45,524 nucleotides of DNA from contig QHVQ01000009.1 in the NCBI GenBank assembly GCA_003222305.1, positions 1-45,524 on the forward strand, read 5' to 3'. Positions 1 to 9,678 of this stretch are shown one piece after another. The notes below the pieces were generated by a model. That model made no database searches. It saw only the letters and a list, made by a program, of their open reading frames with translations, and was not told where the DNA came from. How positions within the stretch are numbered: position 1 is the stretch's first letter; each line of letters starts with the position of its first letter. The DNA comes from Acidobacteriota bacterium. Lineage in GTDB: Bacteria > Acidobacteriota > Polarisedimenticolia > Gp22-AA2 > AA152. Position numbers and translations under genes: made by a program.

Positions 1-265
1 CTTCTTCCCCTCCCTCGCCCAGAGGCCGCATTCCGCCAGCCAGTCGGCGACGGTGCCCTGCTCCGTCGACCGGAGGCCGCATCTCGGCGAGGGAATCGGC
101 GCGCAGGGTGAGCAGATCGGCTTTCCTCCCATGCAGTCCCCGCCACCGCCACTTATCTCGGTTCGCCGGCCAAGCAGGGGGCCGGTGTCTCATGTCTCCT
201 CCCCTGAATCTATGAACAGCGCGTTTCTGCGCTCCCTGAAAACTCCCGTAGGATTCAGGCGGAGC

Positions 266-490
266 TTACGTCGGGCGCCGCGCACCCTGCGAAAACGCAT
301 GCAGAGCCCTCGTTCTTGCGATTAGCAGTTCATTCTCCATGGTCGAGGGGGACTTGTTGCGTGCGGGAAGCAGGGGCGCCACGGGTCCAAGCGCGACCAT
401 GAAAGCCCCGTGAATGGCTTGCAGTTCCGACCCGAACAAGAACGTCCCCACGATACCACGACCCGGCTCATCCACTTCCTTCGAGTTCAT
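266..490 (-). CDS. small hypothetical protein downstream of queF, start overlaps queF stop (ATGA)
   Basis: 74-aa ORF; ATG at 490-488 overlaps queF stop TGA at 489-487; no family recognised. Confidence 0.3.
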   Translation of the reverse strand: MNSKEVDEPGRGIVGTFLFGSELQAIHGAFMVALGPVAPLLPARNKSPSTMENELLIARTRALHAFSQGARRPT

Positions 491-930
491 CGATCCGGAT
501 AGGTAGCCGTGACTACGGTGTGGATGCCACCCCGGATCTTGAAGTCTCCCACCACGCGCATGCGAAGGGGCCGGCAGGCCTCGACGAGATCCTCGAGGAT
601 TCGGTTGGTGACGTCCTCGTGGAACGCTCCTTCATCGCGGAAGGACCAGAGGTAGAGCTTCAGGGATTTCAGCTCCAAGCACAGTTCGGACGGGGTGTAT
701 GTAATGTGGATGGTGGCGAAATCGGGCTGCCCCGTTCGTGGGCAAAGACAGGTGAACTCGGGGCACTCGAAGCTAATCTCGTACTCACGTCCCGTTCGCG
801 GGTTAGGGAACACCTCCAGGCTGCGACCGGGTAGGCTGGGCAAGTGTACCTCCTCCTGGTAAGCTGCATTATAGGATTCAATCTCCAAAGCGTCATGTAG
901 ACGAGGACAGCCCAGTCCCAGGGCAGGCAC
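487..930 (-). CDS. queF: NADPH-dependent 7-cyano-7-deazaguanine reductase QueF
   Basis: Motifs [58 protein letters not shown] typical of QueF; exact start uncertain. Confidence 0.93.
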   Translation of the reverse strand: MPALGLGCPRLHDALEIESYNAAYQEEVHLPSLPGRSLEVFPNPRTGREYEISFECPEFTCLCPRTGQPDFATIHITYTPSELCLELKSLKLYLWSFRDEGAFHEDVTNRILEDLVEACRPLRMRVVGDFKIRGGIHTVVTATYPDR

Positions 931-998
931 ACCGGCCTCCTCATTCCTGGTTGAGTTCCGCAGCCTGAGACAAATCAGGACCTCTGGCTAAAGTGACC

Positions 999-1015
999 TA
1001 TTGACCCAGTCAATA
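999..1015. promoter_or_regulatory. perfect inverted repeat TATTGAC-CCA-GTCAATA, candidate operator
   Basis: 7-bp arms (999-1005, 1009-1015) with 3-nt spacer in the AT-rich region upstream of hsp20. Confidence 0.45.
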
Positions 1016-1076
1016 CATGCTTAATTACTTGTATTTAAACGTATTACAAAAATATACATTTTCTAACTAATAAGAC

Positions 1077-1105
1077 TTGACAATCTCACACTAATAGCCT
1101 ATCTT
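1077..1105 (+). promoter_or_regulatory. sigma70-like promoter for hsp20
   Basis: TTGACA (1077-1082), 17-bp spacer, TATCTT (1100-1105), ~54 bp before the hsp20 start. Confidence 0.6.
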
Positions 1106-1158
1106 GTGCAGCGAACAAAGGAGGCCGGAGCGGTCTCTAACTCAAAGGGAGGTATATT

Positions 1159-1605
1159 ATGGCACTGGTCAGGTTCCAGCCCTTCGTGGATGACTTTCAG
1201 GCACTCCAGGACAGAATCAATCGGATCTTCCAGGACACCTCAGTTTCGCGCTTCGGTGGCGATGAAACCATGGGGGCCTGGACTCCCCTCTGTGACATTT
1301 ATGAGGAGGGGGACAACATCGTAGTCAAAGCGGAACTCCCGGGAGTCGACAAGAGCAACATCGATGTCCAGGTCGAGAACAACGTCCTGACGCTCAGGGG
1401 CGAAAGGAAGCGCGACAACGAAGTGAAATCCGAGAATCTCTACCGCACCGAGCGCTTCTTCGGCGCGTTCACCCGTTCCTTCACGCTTCCCGTTAGCGTG
1501 GATACGGAAAAGATCCGGGCGGAGTACAAAGACGGGGTGCTACAGGTGTTCCTCCCCAAAGTGGAGGAAGCGAGGCCTCGCAAGATTAAGGTCTTGACTT
1601 CATAA
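1159..1605 (+). CDS. Hsp20/alpha-crystallin family small heat-shock protein
   Basis: WTPLCDIYEEGDNIVVKAELPGVDKSNIDVQVENNVLTLRGERK ... YKDGVLQVFLPK, alpha-crystallin domain. Confidence 0.95.
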   Translation: MALVRFQPFVDDFQALQDRINRIFQDTSVSRFGGDETMGAWTPLCDIYEEGDNIVVKAELPGVDKSNIDVQVENNVLTLRGERKRDNEVKSENLYRTERFFGAFTRSFTLPVSVDTEKIRAEYKDGVLQVFLPKVEEARPRKIKVLTS

Positions 1606-1632
1606 GGTCTGCTTCTGCTTCGCTTGACAGGC

Positions 1633-1674
1633 GACCCCTTGCCGGTAACAGTCTTCCGGCGAGGGGTCTTTTTT
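1633..1674 (+). terminator. rho-independent terminator downstream of hsp20
   Basis: GACCCCTTGCCGG-taacagtctt-CCGGCGAGGGGTC (13-bp stem, one G.U) followed by TTTTTT. Confidence 0.85.
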
Positions 1675-1765
1675 AGGACCATTAAGGCCGCTCCTCGACA
1701 GCGTCCGGGCAGTACCTTCATTCCAAAGACAAAGGGGAGCGCCAGGCAGGCCACAAGAGCACAGG

Positions 1766-1846
1766 TAGGTCAGATCGATGTGCACAGACTCCGCGCACTG
1801 ACATGCAGGTGATACGAAAATAGGTCACGGGCCTGGTGCACAGACT
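1766..1846. repeat. composite direct repeat TAGGTCA-N7/8-GTGCACAGACT, two copies
   Basis: Copy 1 1766-1790, copy 2 1821-1846, both half-elements exactly conserved. Confidence 0.55.
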
Positions 1847-2031
1847 TGCCATGGGATGCCCCAAAAAAGCCGATCTGCTCAGGCGTGCAAGAGCAGCGAC
1901 GGAACCGACCTGTATCGACGACATCCCAGACCGCAGGTGATAAAGTCCAAGGGCGGATGCCTAGATACCCCGGGGTGGCTGAGAACGCGCAGTAGCACGA
2001 GGCGACCCCGGCTTGGTGAGGGGACCTTGAT

Positions 2032-2850
2032 TCAGGCTCCGTACAGTCGCTCGGCTCCCGCGTACACCTGCATCGTCCGTCCCCGGAGGAATCCCGCGAG
2101 CAGCATCCCGGCTTCCCTTGCCAGGTCCACCGAAAGGCTCGAGGCGCCAGAAATGCCCGCCAGGGCTGGAATCCCGGCCATGAGGGCCTTCTGGGTTATT
2201 TCGAAGGAGAGTCGCCCGCTCACAAGAAGCAGGTGAGCCTTCACCGGCACCCCCTCGTCGAGAAACGCAGAACCCACCACCTTGTCCACGGCGTTGTGTC
2301 GCCCCACATCTTCCATCAGCACCCGGAGACGGCCCTCCGGGGTGAACAGGGCCGCGGCGTGAAGGGCCCCCGTTTCGCAGAAGATTCCCTGGGAGCTCCG
2401 AAGCAGATCGGGAAGGGCATAAAGGACTTCCGGATCGAACCGAGACGGGTCGTTCAAGGAAGACGCAGCCTGCCGAACCGCATCGATGCTGGAGCGCCCG
2501 CAGATGCCACAGGAAGAGGAGACATAGAAACGTCGCTGCCACCCCTCATCGGGAGGCGGCGCCCCGGGGTCTGTGAGCACGTTCACCACGTTGCCTCGCC
2601 GATCCTCACCTTCCTCTTCACAGTGGACGATGGCACCCACTTGAAAGGCGCTCGTAAGAATCCCTTCGGTGAACAGGAAGCCAGCTGCCAGCTGGAAGTC
2701 GTGTCCTGGGGTCCGCATGGTCACGGCTACCGGCTTGCCGTTGAGCCGGATCTCGAGGGGCTCCTCTACGACGAGCGGATCTCGTCCTTTCAGGCGTTGG
2801 GTGCCATCCCAACGAACGGAGTCGACTCGACGTATGGGCTGCAGGCTCAT
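2032..2850 (-). CDS. fdhD: formate dehydrogenase accessory sulfurtransferase FdhD
   Basis: EEPLEIRLNGKPVAVTMRTPGHDFQLAAGFLFTEGI, SSCGICGRSSIDA, EDVGRHNAVDKVVG. Confidence 0.93.
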   Translation of the reverse strand: MSLQPIRRVDSVRWDGTQRLKGRDPLVVEEPLEIRLNGKPVAVTMRTPGHDFQLAAGFLFTEGILTSAFQVGAIVHCEEEGEDRRGNVVNVLTDPGAPPPDEGWQRRFYVSSSCGICGRSSIDAVRQAASSLNDPSRFDPEVLYALPDLLRSSQGIFCETGALHAAALFTPEGRLRVLMEDVGRHNAVDKVVGSAFLDEGVPVKAHLLLVSGRLSFEITQKALMAGIPALAGISGASSLSVDLAREAGMLLAGFLRGRTMQVYAGAERLYGA

Positions 2851-2929
2851 CAGGGGACCGCTAGCTTATTCCGCCGAAAGCATAGCACGCGTTTCGGAGA
2901 GTTTTGGGAGTTATCGCTTGTTCCGGATC

Positions 2930-3826
2930 TCAATGTCCCAATACAGTCCAGAAATCACCCTTGAGGTTGAAGTAGAGATAAGCAAGGGGGTGTGAGAAAT
3001 CCAGGGCCTGGAGGGTCGAGAGGATTCGCCCGTCGTAGGTGAGCTGGTCCACCACGAACGGAGCGGCCGCCAGAAGGTCGGCCACGGCATGGCTGCGCGG
3101 ACATGGCTCCACGCGATTCTCCAAGGCCTTGAAAATTCGGTAAATGCCGGCGATAGGAAAGCTCCCCCGAACGGGCCCGCCTCCCTGGAAGGTCCCCCGA
3201 AACGGAGTGCCTACGACCCGAAAGGCCCCTCCCAGCCTCCGCACCAGACTCAAGTCGTCGCTGAGTACCTCCCCCTTGCTGGATGTCGCGGCCAGTGTGG
3301 ATTTTCCACTGCCCGACGCTCCCACGAAGAGATATCCCCGACCTTCCACCGCGAGACTCGCCGCGTGGAGAAGCGCCCCCCCCTCGGCCACAGCCAGCCA
3401 TGCGGTACAGACTCGTAGGTAGTTCTCCACGCACCAGGGTGCTTTCTCGAATTCCGCGCGCGCCAGTGCCATCTCGCCGCGCCGCTGCTCAATGGAGATC
3501 CAGCCCGCAAAGCCGAAGGACTGCACCAAAAGGATTGGCCCTTCCCATCTTAGGCTCAGTGGATGCGGCGCGCCCGCAGGCACCAGGTCCGGCAAGACGA
3601 AGTGGTTCATCTCCACGCTCAGCAATCGCACTCGAAACGCTTCCTTGGCTCCACTCCCCGAGAACTGGTCATAGCGGTCCGCCAGCAGCTCGCCCAGCAC
3701 CGAATCTGCTCCCACCAAGGAGAATTCCCAGCCCCCGATGTTCACCCCTAGCGGCGGCTCGCTCCCGCGGCTCGAGAGGTTCGCGAAGAAGGATTGCGGG
3801 GGAGGCGGGAAGCGGTTCAGAGTCAA
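2930..3826 (-). CDS. HPr kinase/phosphorylase-like (HprK-like) P-loop protein
   Basis: GGALLHAASLAVEGRGYLFVGASGSGKSTLA (Walker A) and LSDDLSLV, typical of HprK-like orphan kinases. Confidence 0.72.
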   Translation of the reverse strand: MTLNRFPPPPQSFFANLSSRGSEPPLGVNIGGWEFSLVGADSVLGELLADRYDQFSGSGAKEAFRVRLLSVEMNHFVLPDLVPAGAPHPLSLRWEGPILLVQSFGFAGWISIEQRRGEMALARAEFEKAPWCVENYLRVCTAWLAVAEGGALLHAASLAVEGRGYLFVGASGSGKSTLAATSSKGEVLSDDLSLVRRLGGAFRVVGTPFRGTFQGGGPVRGSFPIAGIYRIFKALENRVEPCPRSHAVADLLAAAPFVVDQLTYDGRILSTLQALDFSHPLAYLYFNLKGDFWTVLGH

Positions 3827-3844
3827 ATTGTCACCTCGAGGACT

Positions 3845-4399
3845 TCAATGTGGCCCTCTTCCCGACATCGCCACCAGCCTCGCGACTACAACGAAACGGC
3901 GAGGAGCGGGCCCTATGTAGTGGAAAGGATAGCAAGTCACCAGCGTGAGGACAGGCTGGTCACCCGGATCCAAGACCGATGTCTTCGAAGGATCGATTAC
4001 TTGGGCGGATTCCACTTGATAAACGGCGGTTCCATTTGCCCCTTCCAGGTCCACCCTGTCGCCGGGGCGAAGGGAGCCCAGGTGACGAAAGTGGAGGTCC
4101 CGATGGCCCGCGATGATGCAATTCTCGGGCTGCCCCGGAAGCGCCGATCCGACAAGATGCCCCGGCGCTCTTAGCAGATCACGCGGCTCAGTCCCCTCGA
4201 TGACGGTGACACTCAAACCGATTTTTTGAATCCGGAGGCGGGCGAATGGAAAACCGGTAGGGGGTCCCGCACCATGAAGCCGGGTGGCCGCTGGTAGGAC
4301 CTCCTCAGCATGGCTGGCCTGCCAAGCCGGCGAATGAAGATAGCCTGTGAGCGCCACCGCGAGGACGGCGGCGCCCGCCAGGACCAGTACGGCACCCAC
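3845..4399 (-). CDS. sortase (class D/E-like)
   Basis: N-terminal TM; FARLRIQKIGLSVTVIEGT; catalytic His in IIAGHRDLHF; catalytic Cys in LTLVTCYPF; Arg in PRRFVVVAR. Confidence 0.9.
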   Translation of the reverse strand: MGAVLVLAGAAVLAVALTGYLHSPAWQASHAEEVLPAATRLHGAGPPTGFPFARLRIQKIGLSVTVIEGTEPRDLLRAPGHLVGSALPGQPENCIIAGHRDLHFRHLGSLRPGDRVDLEGANGTAVYQVESAQVIDPSKTSVLDPGDQPVLTLVTCYPFHYIGPAPRRFVVVARLVAMSGRGPH

Positions 4400-4430
4400 C
4401 AGGGCGCTAGGGCTTCTCAGGGAAAGCGCT

Positions 4431-5027
4431 CTATGCGGCGTTCTGCCTCAGCAAGAGCACACCTATTCCCGTCAAAACGAGACCCGAAAGAGCCAGCAGC
4501 GGAAGAGAGCTCCCGGTGGCTGGCATGGATCTCGATGGCTTCTCCTCGGAGGGCTCCTGCGCCGCCGGCTCGGGCGTCGCCGACTCTTGCGCCGGGACCT
4601 CCTTCACCTCCGCCGGTGCAGGGGTAGGATTCGGCACGCGAGGGGCCTCGGCCACTTCGGGCTTCGGCGTTGAAGCGGTCTCGACGGTCGAAGGCTCGCT
4701 GAGAGCCTCGCCTTCCCCTCCCCACGGATATTCAAGATGGTGGCTGGTCAGACTCTGGTAGGTCTCATCATCCAGGAGTCCCCGGTCATTCAGTGAATGA
4801 GCCGATTGGTACTGCGAGAGAGCGCGCTGGGTGTGCCCGTCGAGGATCCCAGGGGTGAAAGCTCCCTGAGACAGATACCCTTCCCTCACCAGTACTTCCT
4901 GAGCTTGCAGAGTGTCCGCGCTGTTGTTGAAGACGTGGCTGTCCTCCGCCCAGAGTGGCGCCATACCAAAGACCAGCAGCAACCCGGCGGTCATGGCGAT
5001 CATTCGGATGATTCGTGCTTTTCTCAT
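4431..5027 (-). CDS. secreted peptidoglycan-binding-domain protein with C-terminal MPATG sortase signal
   Basis: Signal peptide; LQAQEVLVREGYLSQGAFTPGILDGHTQRALSQYQSAHSL (PG_binding_1-like); Pro/Glu-rich linker; MPATG + hydrophobic segment + Arg tail. Confidence 0.82.
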   Translation of the reverse strand: MRKARIIRMIAMTAGLLLVFGMAPLWAEDSHVFNNSADTLQAQEVLVREGYLSQGAFTPGILDGHTQRALSQYQSAHSLNDRGLLDDETYQSLTSHHLEYPWGGEGEALSEPSTVETASTPKPEVAEAPRVPNPTPAPAEVKEVPAQESATPEPAAQEPSEEKPSRSMPATGSSLPLLALSGLVLTGIGVLLLRQNAA

Positions 5028-5363
5028 CTTTCCTCCTTCCCGGCGAAGTTACGCTCACGCCTCGGCCCGGTTTTCCGCACTGCGTGGGTGATCCTTTGTC
5101 CCTAGTTCGGCTTAATGTATCATGCGCCGAATCATCGCTTCAAGATCATTTCCCCTCAAGACGCGCTGAGGGATGCGCCGGGTATGCTATGATGCGCCGC
5201 GTTTGGCAGGCAATCATGGAGGCTTGTGTCATCCTTGGCACGTTCGCCCCCGATGCTGATGCGGCCATCGAATCTGTCCGGATGCGCTTGATAACCCGAT
5301 CGTTCCCATCCTCCTACGGGTCTCCCTGACCCGATGATCGGGCGATTTTCTTAGGCCCCGCTG

Positions 5364-6329
5364 ATGCAAGCACCCTCATGGGAAGACGCCCGGAAAGCCC
5401 GCGAAGTTGTCAGCCGCGCCTTGCACCGAACTCCGCTGGTGGGGTCCGAGACGCTCAGCCGACTCACAGGCCACCGGGTCCAGCTCAAGCTGGAAAATCT
5501 GCAGAAAACGGGCTCCTTCAAGCCGCGGGGCGCGCTGAATCACATGGCTGCTCTTTCTCCCGAAGCGAAGGTGCGGGGCGTGATCACCATCTCCGCTGGT
5601 AATCATGCACAGGGAGTGGCTTATGCGGCGAAGGTCCTGGGACTCAGCGCCACGGTCGTGATGCCCGAGAGCGCTTCCCCGACCAAGGCGGAGGCGGCCC
5701 GCGGCTACGGGGCCGAAGTGATCCTGCACGGTGACGTGGCGGCCGCCTTCGCGAAGGTGCGGGAGTTGGAGCGTGATCGAGGGTTGCATTTCGTCCATCC
5801 CTTTGATGACCCGAGGGTCGTGGCCGGCCAGGCGACTCTTGGGATGGAAATCGTCGAGGACTTACCCGACTTGGATGCGGTTTTGGTGGGCATCGGTGGC
5901 GGGGGACTCATCTCGGGTGTGGCCTGGGCAGTGAAGGAGCTGCGTCCCGGGGCACGGGTGATTGGGGTGGAGCCGGAGGGAGCCGACACGATGCATCGGA
6001 GCCGCCGGGAGGGAAAGCCTGCGCGGCTCGAGAAGACGACCACCATCGCAGACGGCCTTGCCGCCCCATTCGCGGGGGAACTCAATTTCTGCTTGGTGGA
6101 GCGTTACGTGGATGAGCTGGTTCGAGTCACCGACTCGGAGATAGTGATGGCCATGCGGCTCCTCTTCGAGCGGTGCAAGACCGTGGCGGAGCCGGCGGGG
6201 GCCGCTGCCCTCGGCGCATTGCTGGCGCGGAAGATCTCGCTGAACCCTGAAAGCCGCGTCTGTTGCGTGATCAGCGGCGGTAACGTCGGAGCGGACGCGC
6301 TCGCCAGCCTGTTCAGCCTCCCGGCCTGA
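5364..6329 (+). CDS. threonine/serine dehydratase (PLP-dependent, no ACT domain)
   Basis: LENLQKTGSFKPRGALNHM (PLP lysine), SAGNHAQGVAYAA, GIGGGGLISG; catabolic threonine ammonia-lyase length. Confidence 0.88.
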   Translation: MQAPSWEDARKAREVVSRALHRTPLVGSETLSRLTGHRVQLKLENLQKTGSFKPRGALNHMAALSPEAKVRGVITISAGNHAQGVAYAAKVLGLSATVVMPESASPTKAEAARGYGAEVILHGDVAAAFAKVRELERDRGLHFVHPFDDPRVVAGQATLGMEIVEDLPDLDAVLVGIGGGGLISGVAWAVKELRPGARVIGVEPEGADTMHRSRREGKPARLEKTTTIADGLAAPFAGELNFCLVERYVDELVRVTDSEIVMAMRLLFERCKTVAEPAGAAALGALLARKISLNPESRVCCVISGGNVGADALASLFSLPA

Positions 6330-6358
6330 CTCGAGCGCGACGCCGCCGACTTCGTCCG

Positions 6359-8383
6359 CTAGGGGCCCAATCTCTTTTCGATCACTTCGCGCGCCTGGCG
6401 CGCCACATTCTCCGCGGTAAAGCCGAACTGCTTCATCACGTCTTCAAGCGGCGCCGACGCTCCGAATCTAGTCATCCCTACGAACGCTCCCGCGGGTCCG
6501 ATGTAGCGCTCCCATCCCATGGAGACAGCCGCCTCGACGGCCAATCGGGGCGTGATTCTCGGTGGTAGGACACTCTCACGGTATTCGCGGGGCTGCCGCT
6601 CGAAGAGCTGCCAACTGGGAAAGCTCACCACCCGGGCTGCGACGGGGCGCTCCCCATTCTCCAGGAGTTTCTGGGCCTCGAGTGCGACGGAAACCTCGGA
6701 GCCGGAGGCCATCAGGATGAGTTGGGGCTCCGCATTGCGGGCCTCGGAGAGGATGTAGGCGCCCTTCTCCACCATGGCCGCCGGGGGGAATCGGTTCCTG
6801 TCCAGGACTGGCAGCTTTTGCCGACAAAAGACCAGCGCAACCGGACCCCCTTGGTGCCGGACGGCGATCTTCCACGCCTCCACCGTCTCGGTGGCGTCGG
6901 CCGGTCGGATTAGCACCAGGTGCGGGATGGCCCGAAGAGCCGCCAGGGATTCCACAGGCTGGTGGGTGGGGCCGTCCTCGCCCAAACCAATGCTGTCGTG
7001 CGTGAACACGTAAATCGGGCGAATCTCCATGAGCGCCGCCAGCCGGATGGAGGGACGCATGTAGTCGGAGAAAATCAGAAACGTCCCCCCGTAGGGAATC
7101 AATCCCGACAGGGCCATCCCGTTCATCATGGAGCCCATGGAGTGCTCGCGGACGCCGAACCAGATGCTCCGTCCCTGATAGTTCTCTTGCGAGAAGTCGG
7201 GAAAGCCTTTCACATAGGTCTGGGTGGAACCTCCCAGGTCCGCCGATCCACCAAGGAATTCCGGGACTTTGGCACAGAGGGATGCGATCACCTTTCCCGA
7301 GGCCTCCCGCGTGGCGAGCGGCTTGGTGTCGCCACCGAAAACTGGAAGCTCGGCGTCCCAGCCCGCCGGCAGATCTCCTCGCCAAATTCGCTCCAGTTCC
7401 CTTGCCTCGGAAGGGAAAGCTCTTTGATATCCCCTCCAGATCTCCATCCATTCCCCTTCCAGCCGGGCGCCTATCTCCAAGGACCTGCGGAAGTGGGCCA
7501 GGGCCTCCGGAGGCACCAGGAAAGTGGCCTCCTCGGGCCAGCCCAGGGCCCGCTTCGTCAGCCGGACCTCTTCGGCTCCCAGGGGCGAGCCGTGAGCCTC
7601 TGCCGAATCCTGCTTATGGGGACTCCCGTAGCCGATGTGTGTTCGGGCCAGGATCAAAGAGGGGCGGGAAACCTCCAGGCTCGCTTCGTCGAGGGCCCCC
7701 TCGACCGCCTCTAAATCGTTGCCATCGATGGCGCGGGTATGCCATCCGTAGGCCTGGAAACGCTTCTCGACGTTCTCGGTGAAGCATTTGCTAGTCGGAC
7801 CGTCCAGACATATCGAGTTCTGATCGTACAGATAGATGAGATTGCCGAGCCCGAGATGCCCCGCCAGGGAGGCGGCCTCGCTGGCAACGCCTTCCATCAA
7901 GTCCCCGTCGCTCACCAGGCCGAGGATCCGATAGTCCAGCAGCCGAAAGTCTTTCCGATTGTACCGCGCGGCGAAATACTTCTGCGCAACTGCCATCCCC
8001 ACGCCGTTACCGAATCCCTGTCCGAGGGGGCCCGTAGTGGTCTCCACTCCTGCCGTCAAGCCATGCTCGGGATGCCCGGGTGTCCGACTCCCCCATTGGC
8101 GGAAACGCTGGATTTCCTCCATGGGCAAGTCGTAACCCGTGAGGTGAAGGAGAGAATAAAGAAGCATCGACCCGTGACCCGCTGACAAAACGAAGCGGTC
8201 CCGGGCGGGCCAGAGAGGATGGGCCGGGTTGTAGCGTAGAAAACGGGTCCATAGGACATAAGCCATGGCGGCTGCTCCCATGGGAAGGCCTGGGTGTCCC
8301 GATTTCGCCTTTTCCACCGCGTCCATGCTCAACGTGCGTAGGGTATTGATGCAGAGACGATCCAAATCGTGTGAGGGCTGCAT
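6359..8383 (-). CDS. tkt: transketolase
   Basis: [58 protein letters not shown]; full length 674 aa. Confidence 0.97.
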   Translation of the reverse strand: MQPSHDLDRLCINTLRTLSMDAVEKAKSGHPGLPMGAAAMAYVLWTRFLRYNPAHPLWPARDRFVLSAGHGSMLLYSLLHLTGYDLPMEEIQRFRQWGSRTPGHPEHGLTAGVETTTGPLGQGFGNGVGMAVAQKYFAARYNRKDFRLLDYRILGLVSDGDLMEGVASEAASLAGHLGLGNLIYLYDQNSICLDGPTSKCFTENVEKRFQAYGWHTRAIDGNDLEAVEGALDEASLEVSRPSLILARTHIGYGSPHKQDSAEAHGSPLGAEEVRLTKRALGWPEEATFLVPPEALAHFRRSLEIGARLEGEWMEIWRGYQRAFPSEARELERIWRGDLPAGWDAELPVFGGDTKPLATREASGKVIASLCAKVPEFLGGSADLGGSTQTYVKGFPDFSQENYQGRSIWFGVREHSMGSMMNGMALSGLIPYGGTFLIFSDYMRPSIRLAALMEIRPIYVFTHDSIGLGEDGPTHQPVESLAALRAIPHLVLIRPADATETVEAWKIAVRHQGGPVALVFCRQKLPVLDRNRFPPAAMVEKGAYILSEARNAEPQLILMASGSEVSVALEAQKLLENGERPVAARVVSFPSWQLFERQPREYRESVLPPRITPRLAVEAAVSMGWERYIGPAGAFVGMTRFGASAPLEDVMKQFGFTAENVARQAREVIEKRLGP

Positions 8384-8546
8384 GCCGACTCCTGCTGGCT
8401 CAGGTGGCTGTCGCGTTCAGCTCATGGTAACACATGCCATCCAACCATCCCGGGACTGGGGTCCTTTCCCGAGAGTCCGGTCCCGGGAACTTTCTCCCGG
8501 CTCCCGTCGTAGGATGGTGTGGAAACGCAACGCAGAGGAGAAAACC

Positions 8547-9650
8547 ATGTGCCGACACCTGATCGTCCTGCCTCTCGCCCTCGTCGCTATGGCACTGCTG
8601 GCCCCTCCCCTTGCGGCCGGCGAAGCTACCCGCACCGTGCGCCTGGAGCTCTCCGCGGATCGCAACGGCCCCTTCGCAGTGGAGAACCTGGCGGGGACCA
8701 TGCGGATCTCGGCCGGTCCAGGGAACAAGGTGGTGGCAGTCGCCACCCTACACGCGGAGAGTGAAGCGCTGGCGGAGGGAATGCGCCTCCAGCAAGTCAT
8801 CGGGGAGAAGGGTCTGCCGACTCTCCGGGTCGAGTACCCGCTGGCGGAGCACGAATCCCTCCGGTACCGGCCCAATGATTCCGAAGGAGAGCACCACGGG
8901 ATTTTGGAGAATTTCTTTGGCGGCACCTCCTCCCTCAAATATGCCGGCAGGAGCGTTAAGGTGAGCGGGAACAGCGGAGTTTTCATGTATGCCGACCTGG
9001 AGGTTCAACTCCCGGCTCGTCCGGTGCAGGGCACTTTTAGGAATCTGGTGGGGCGCATTACCGCCGCGGGAGTCCGGGGGACGCTTCTGTTCGACTCCGC
9101 CAGCGGCAACATCGACCTCGACAGGGTCAAGGGCACGATCAAGGCGGACACCGGCTCCGGAGATGTGAAAGCTACCGGCCTCGAGGGGACCTTTCGGTGC
9201 GACACCGGGAGCGGGAACTGCAACCTGACCGGCTTCCAAGGGGACGAGCTATCATGCGACGTGGGCTCCGGTAACATCCGGCTGAAATCTTTGCAGGCCC
9301 GCCTGCTTTCTGCCGACACCGGCTCGGGCAACGTCCGGGTGGAAGACGCCAACCTGGAGAATTTCAAAGCGGACACGGGAAGTGGCGACGTGTTGCTGGA
9401 GTCTGTGGGACCTCGCCTGGTTAAAATCAAGGCCGACACCGGGAGCGGCGACGTGGTGCTGCGATTGGCACCGGAGGCCTCATTCGAGGCGCTGGCCGAC
9501 CAGGGAAGCGGTGACTTGCGCGTGGGCTACAAGGATGCGCAGCCAATCCATAAGGGTCGTGAGGTGATAGGGTATCGTCGGGGCGACTCGAAGATTCGGA
9601 TCGACGTCAGCACCGGCAGCGGGAACCTGGATATTCGGCCGGCCCGCTGA
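8547..9650 (+). CDS. secreted DUF4097-type beta-strand-repeat (putative adhesin) protein
   Basis: Signal peptide from ATG 8547 with upstream GAGGAG; repeated xDTGSGDV/N units at ~19-20 aa spacing. The ORF-track start 8265 is probably too early. Confidence 0.8.
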   Translation: MCRHLIVLPLALVAMALLAPPLAAGEATRTVRLELSADRNGPFAVENLAGTMRISAGPGNKVVAVATLHAESEALAEGMRLQQVIGEKGLPTLRVEYPLAEHESLRYRPNDSEGEHHGILENFFGGTSSLKYAGRSVKVSGNSGVFMYADLEVQLPARPVQGTFRNLVGRITAAGVRGTLLFDSASGNIDLDRVKGTIKADTGSGDVKATGLEGTFRCDTGSGNCNLTGFQGDELSCDVGSGNIRLKSLQARLLSADTGSGNVRVEDANLENFKADTGSGDVLLESVGPRLVKIKADTGSGDVVLRLAPEASFEALADQGSGDLRVGYKDAQPIHKGREVIGYRRGDSKIRIDVSTGSGNLDIRPAR

Positions 9651-9678
9651 TCCCGAGGCTGGCGATCAGGAGCCTTTC

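Noticed and set aside
1940-1990. Similarity of GGGCGGATGCCTAGATACCCCGGGG to rRNA 5' or internal motifs
   Set aside because: Only short resemblance; flanking sequence does not continue as 23S or 16S rRNA.
5330-5352. CCCGA-TGA-TCGGG hairpin with CGATTTTCTT before the threonine dehydratase gene
   Set aside because: Short 5-bp stem directly upstream of a gene start; too weak to call.
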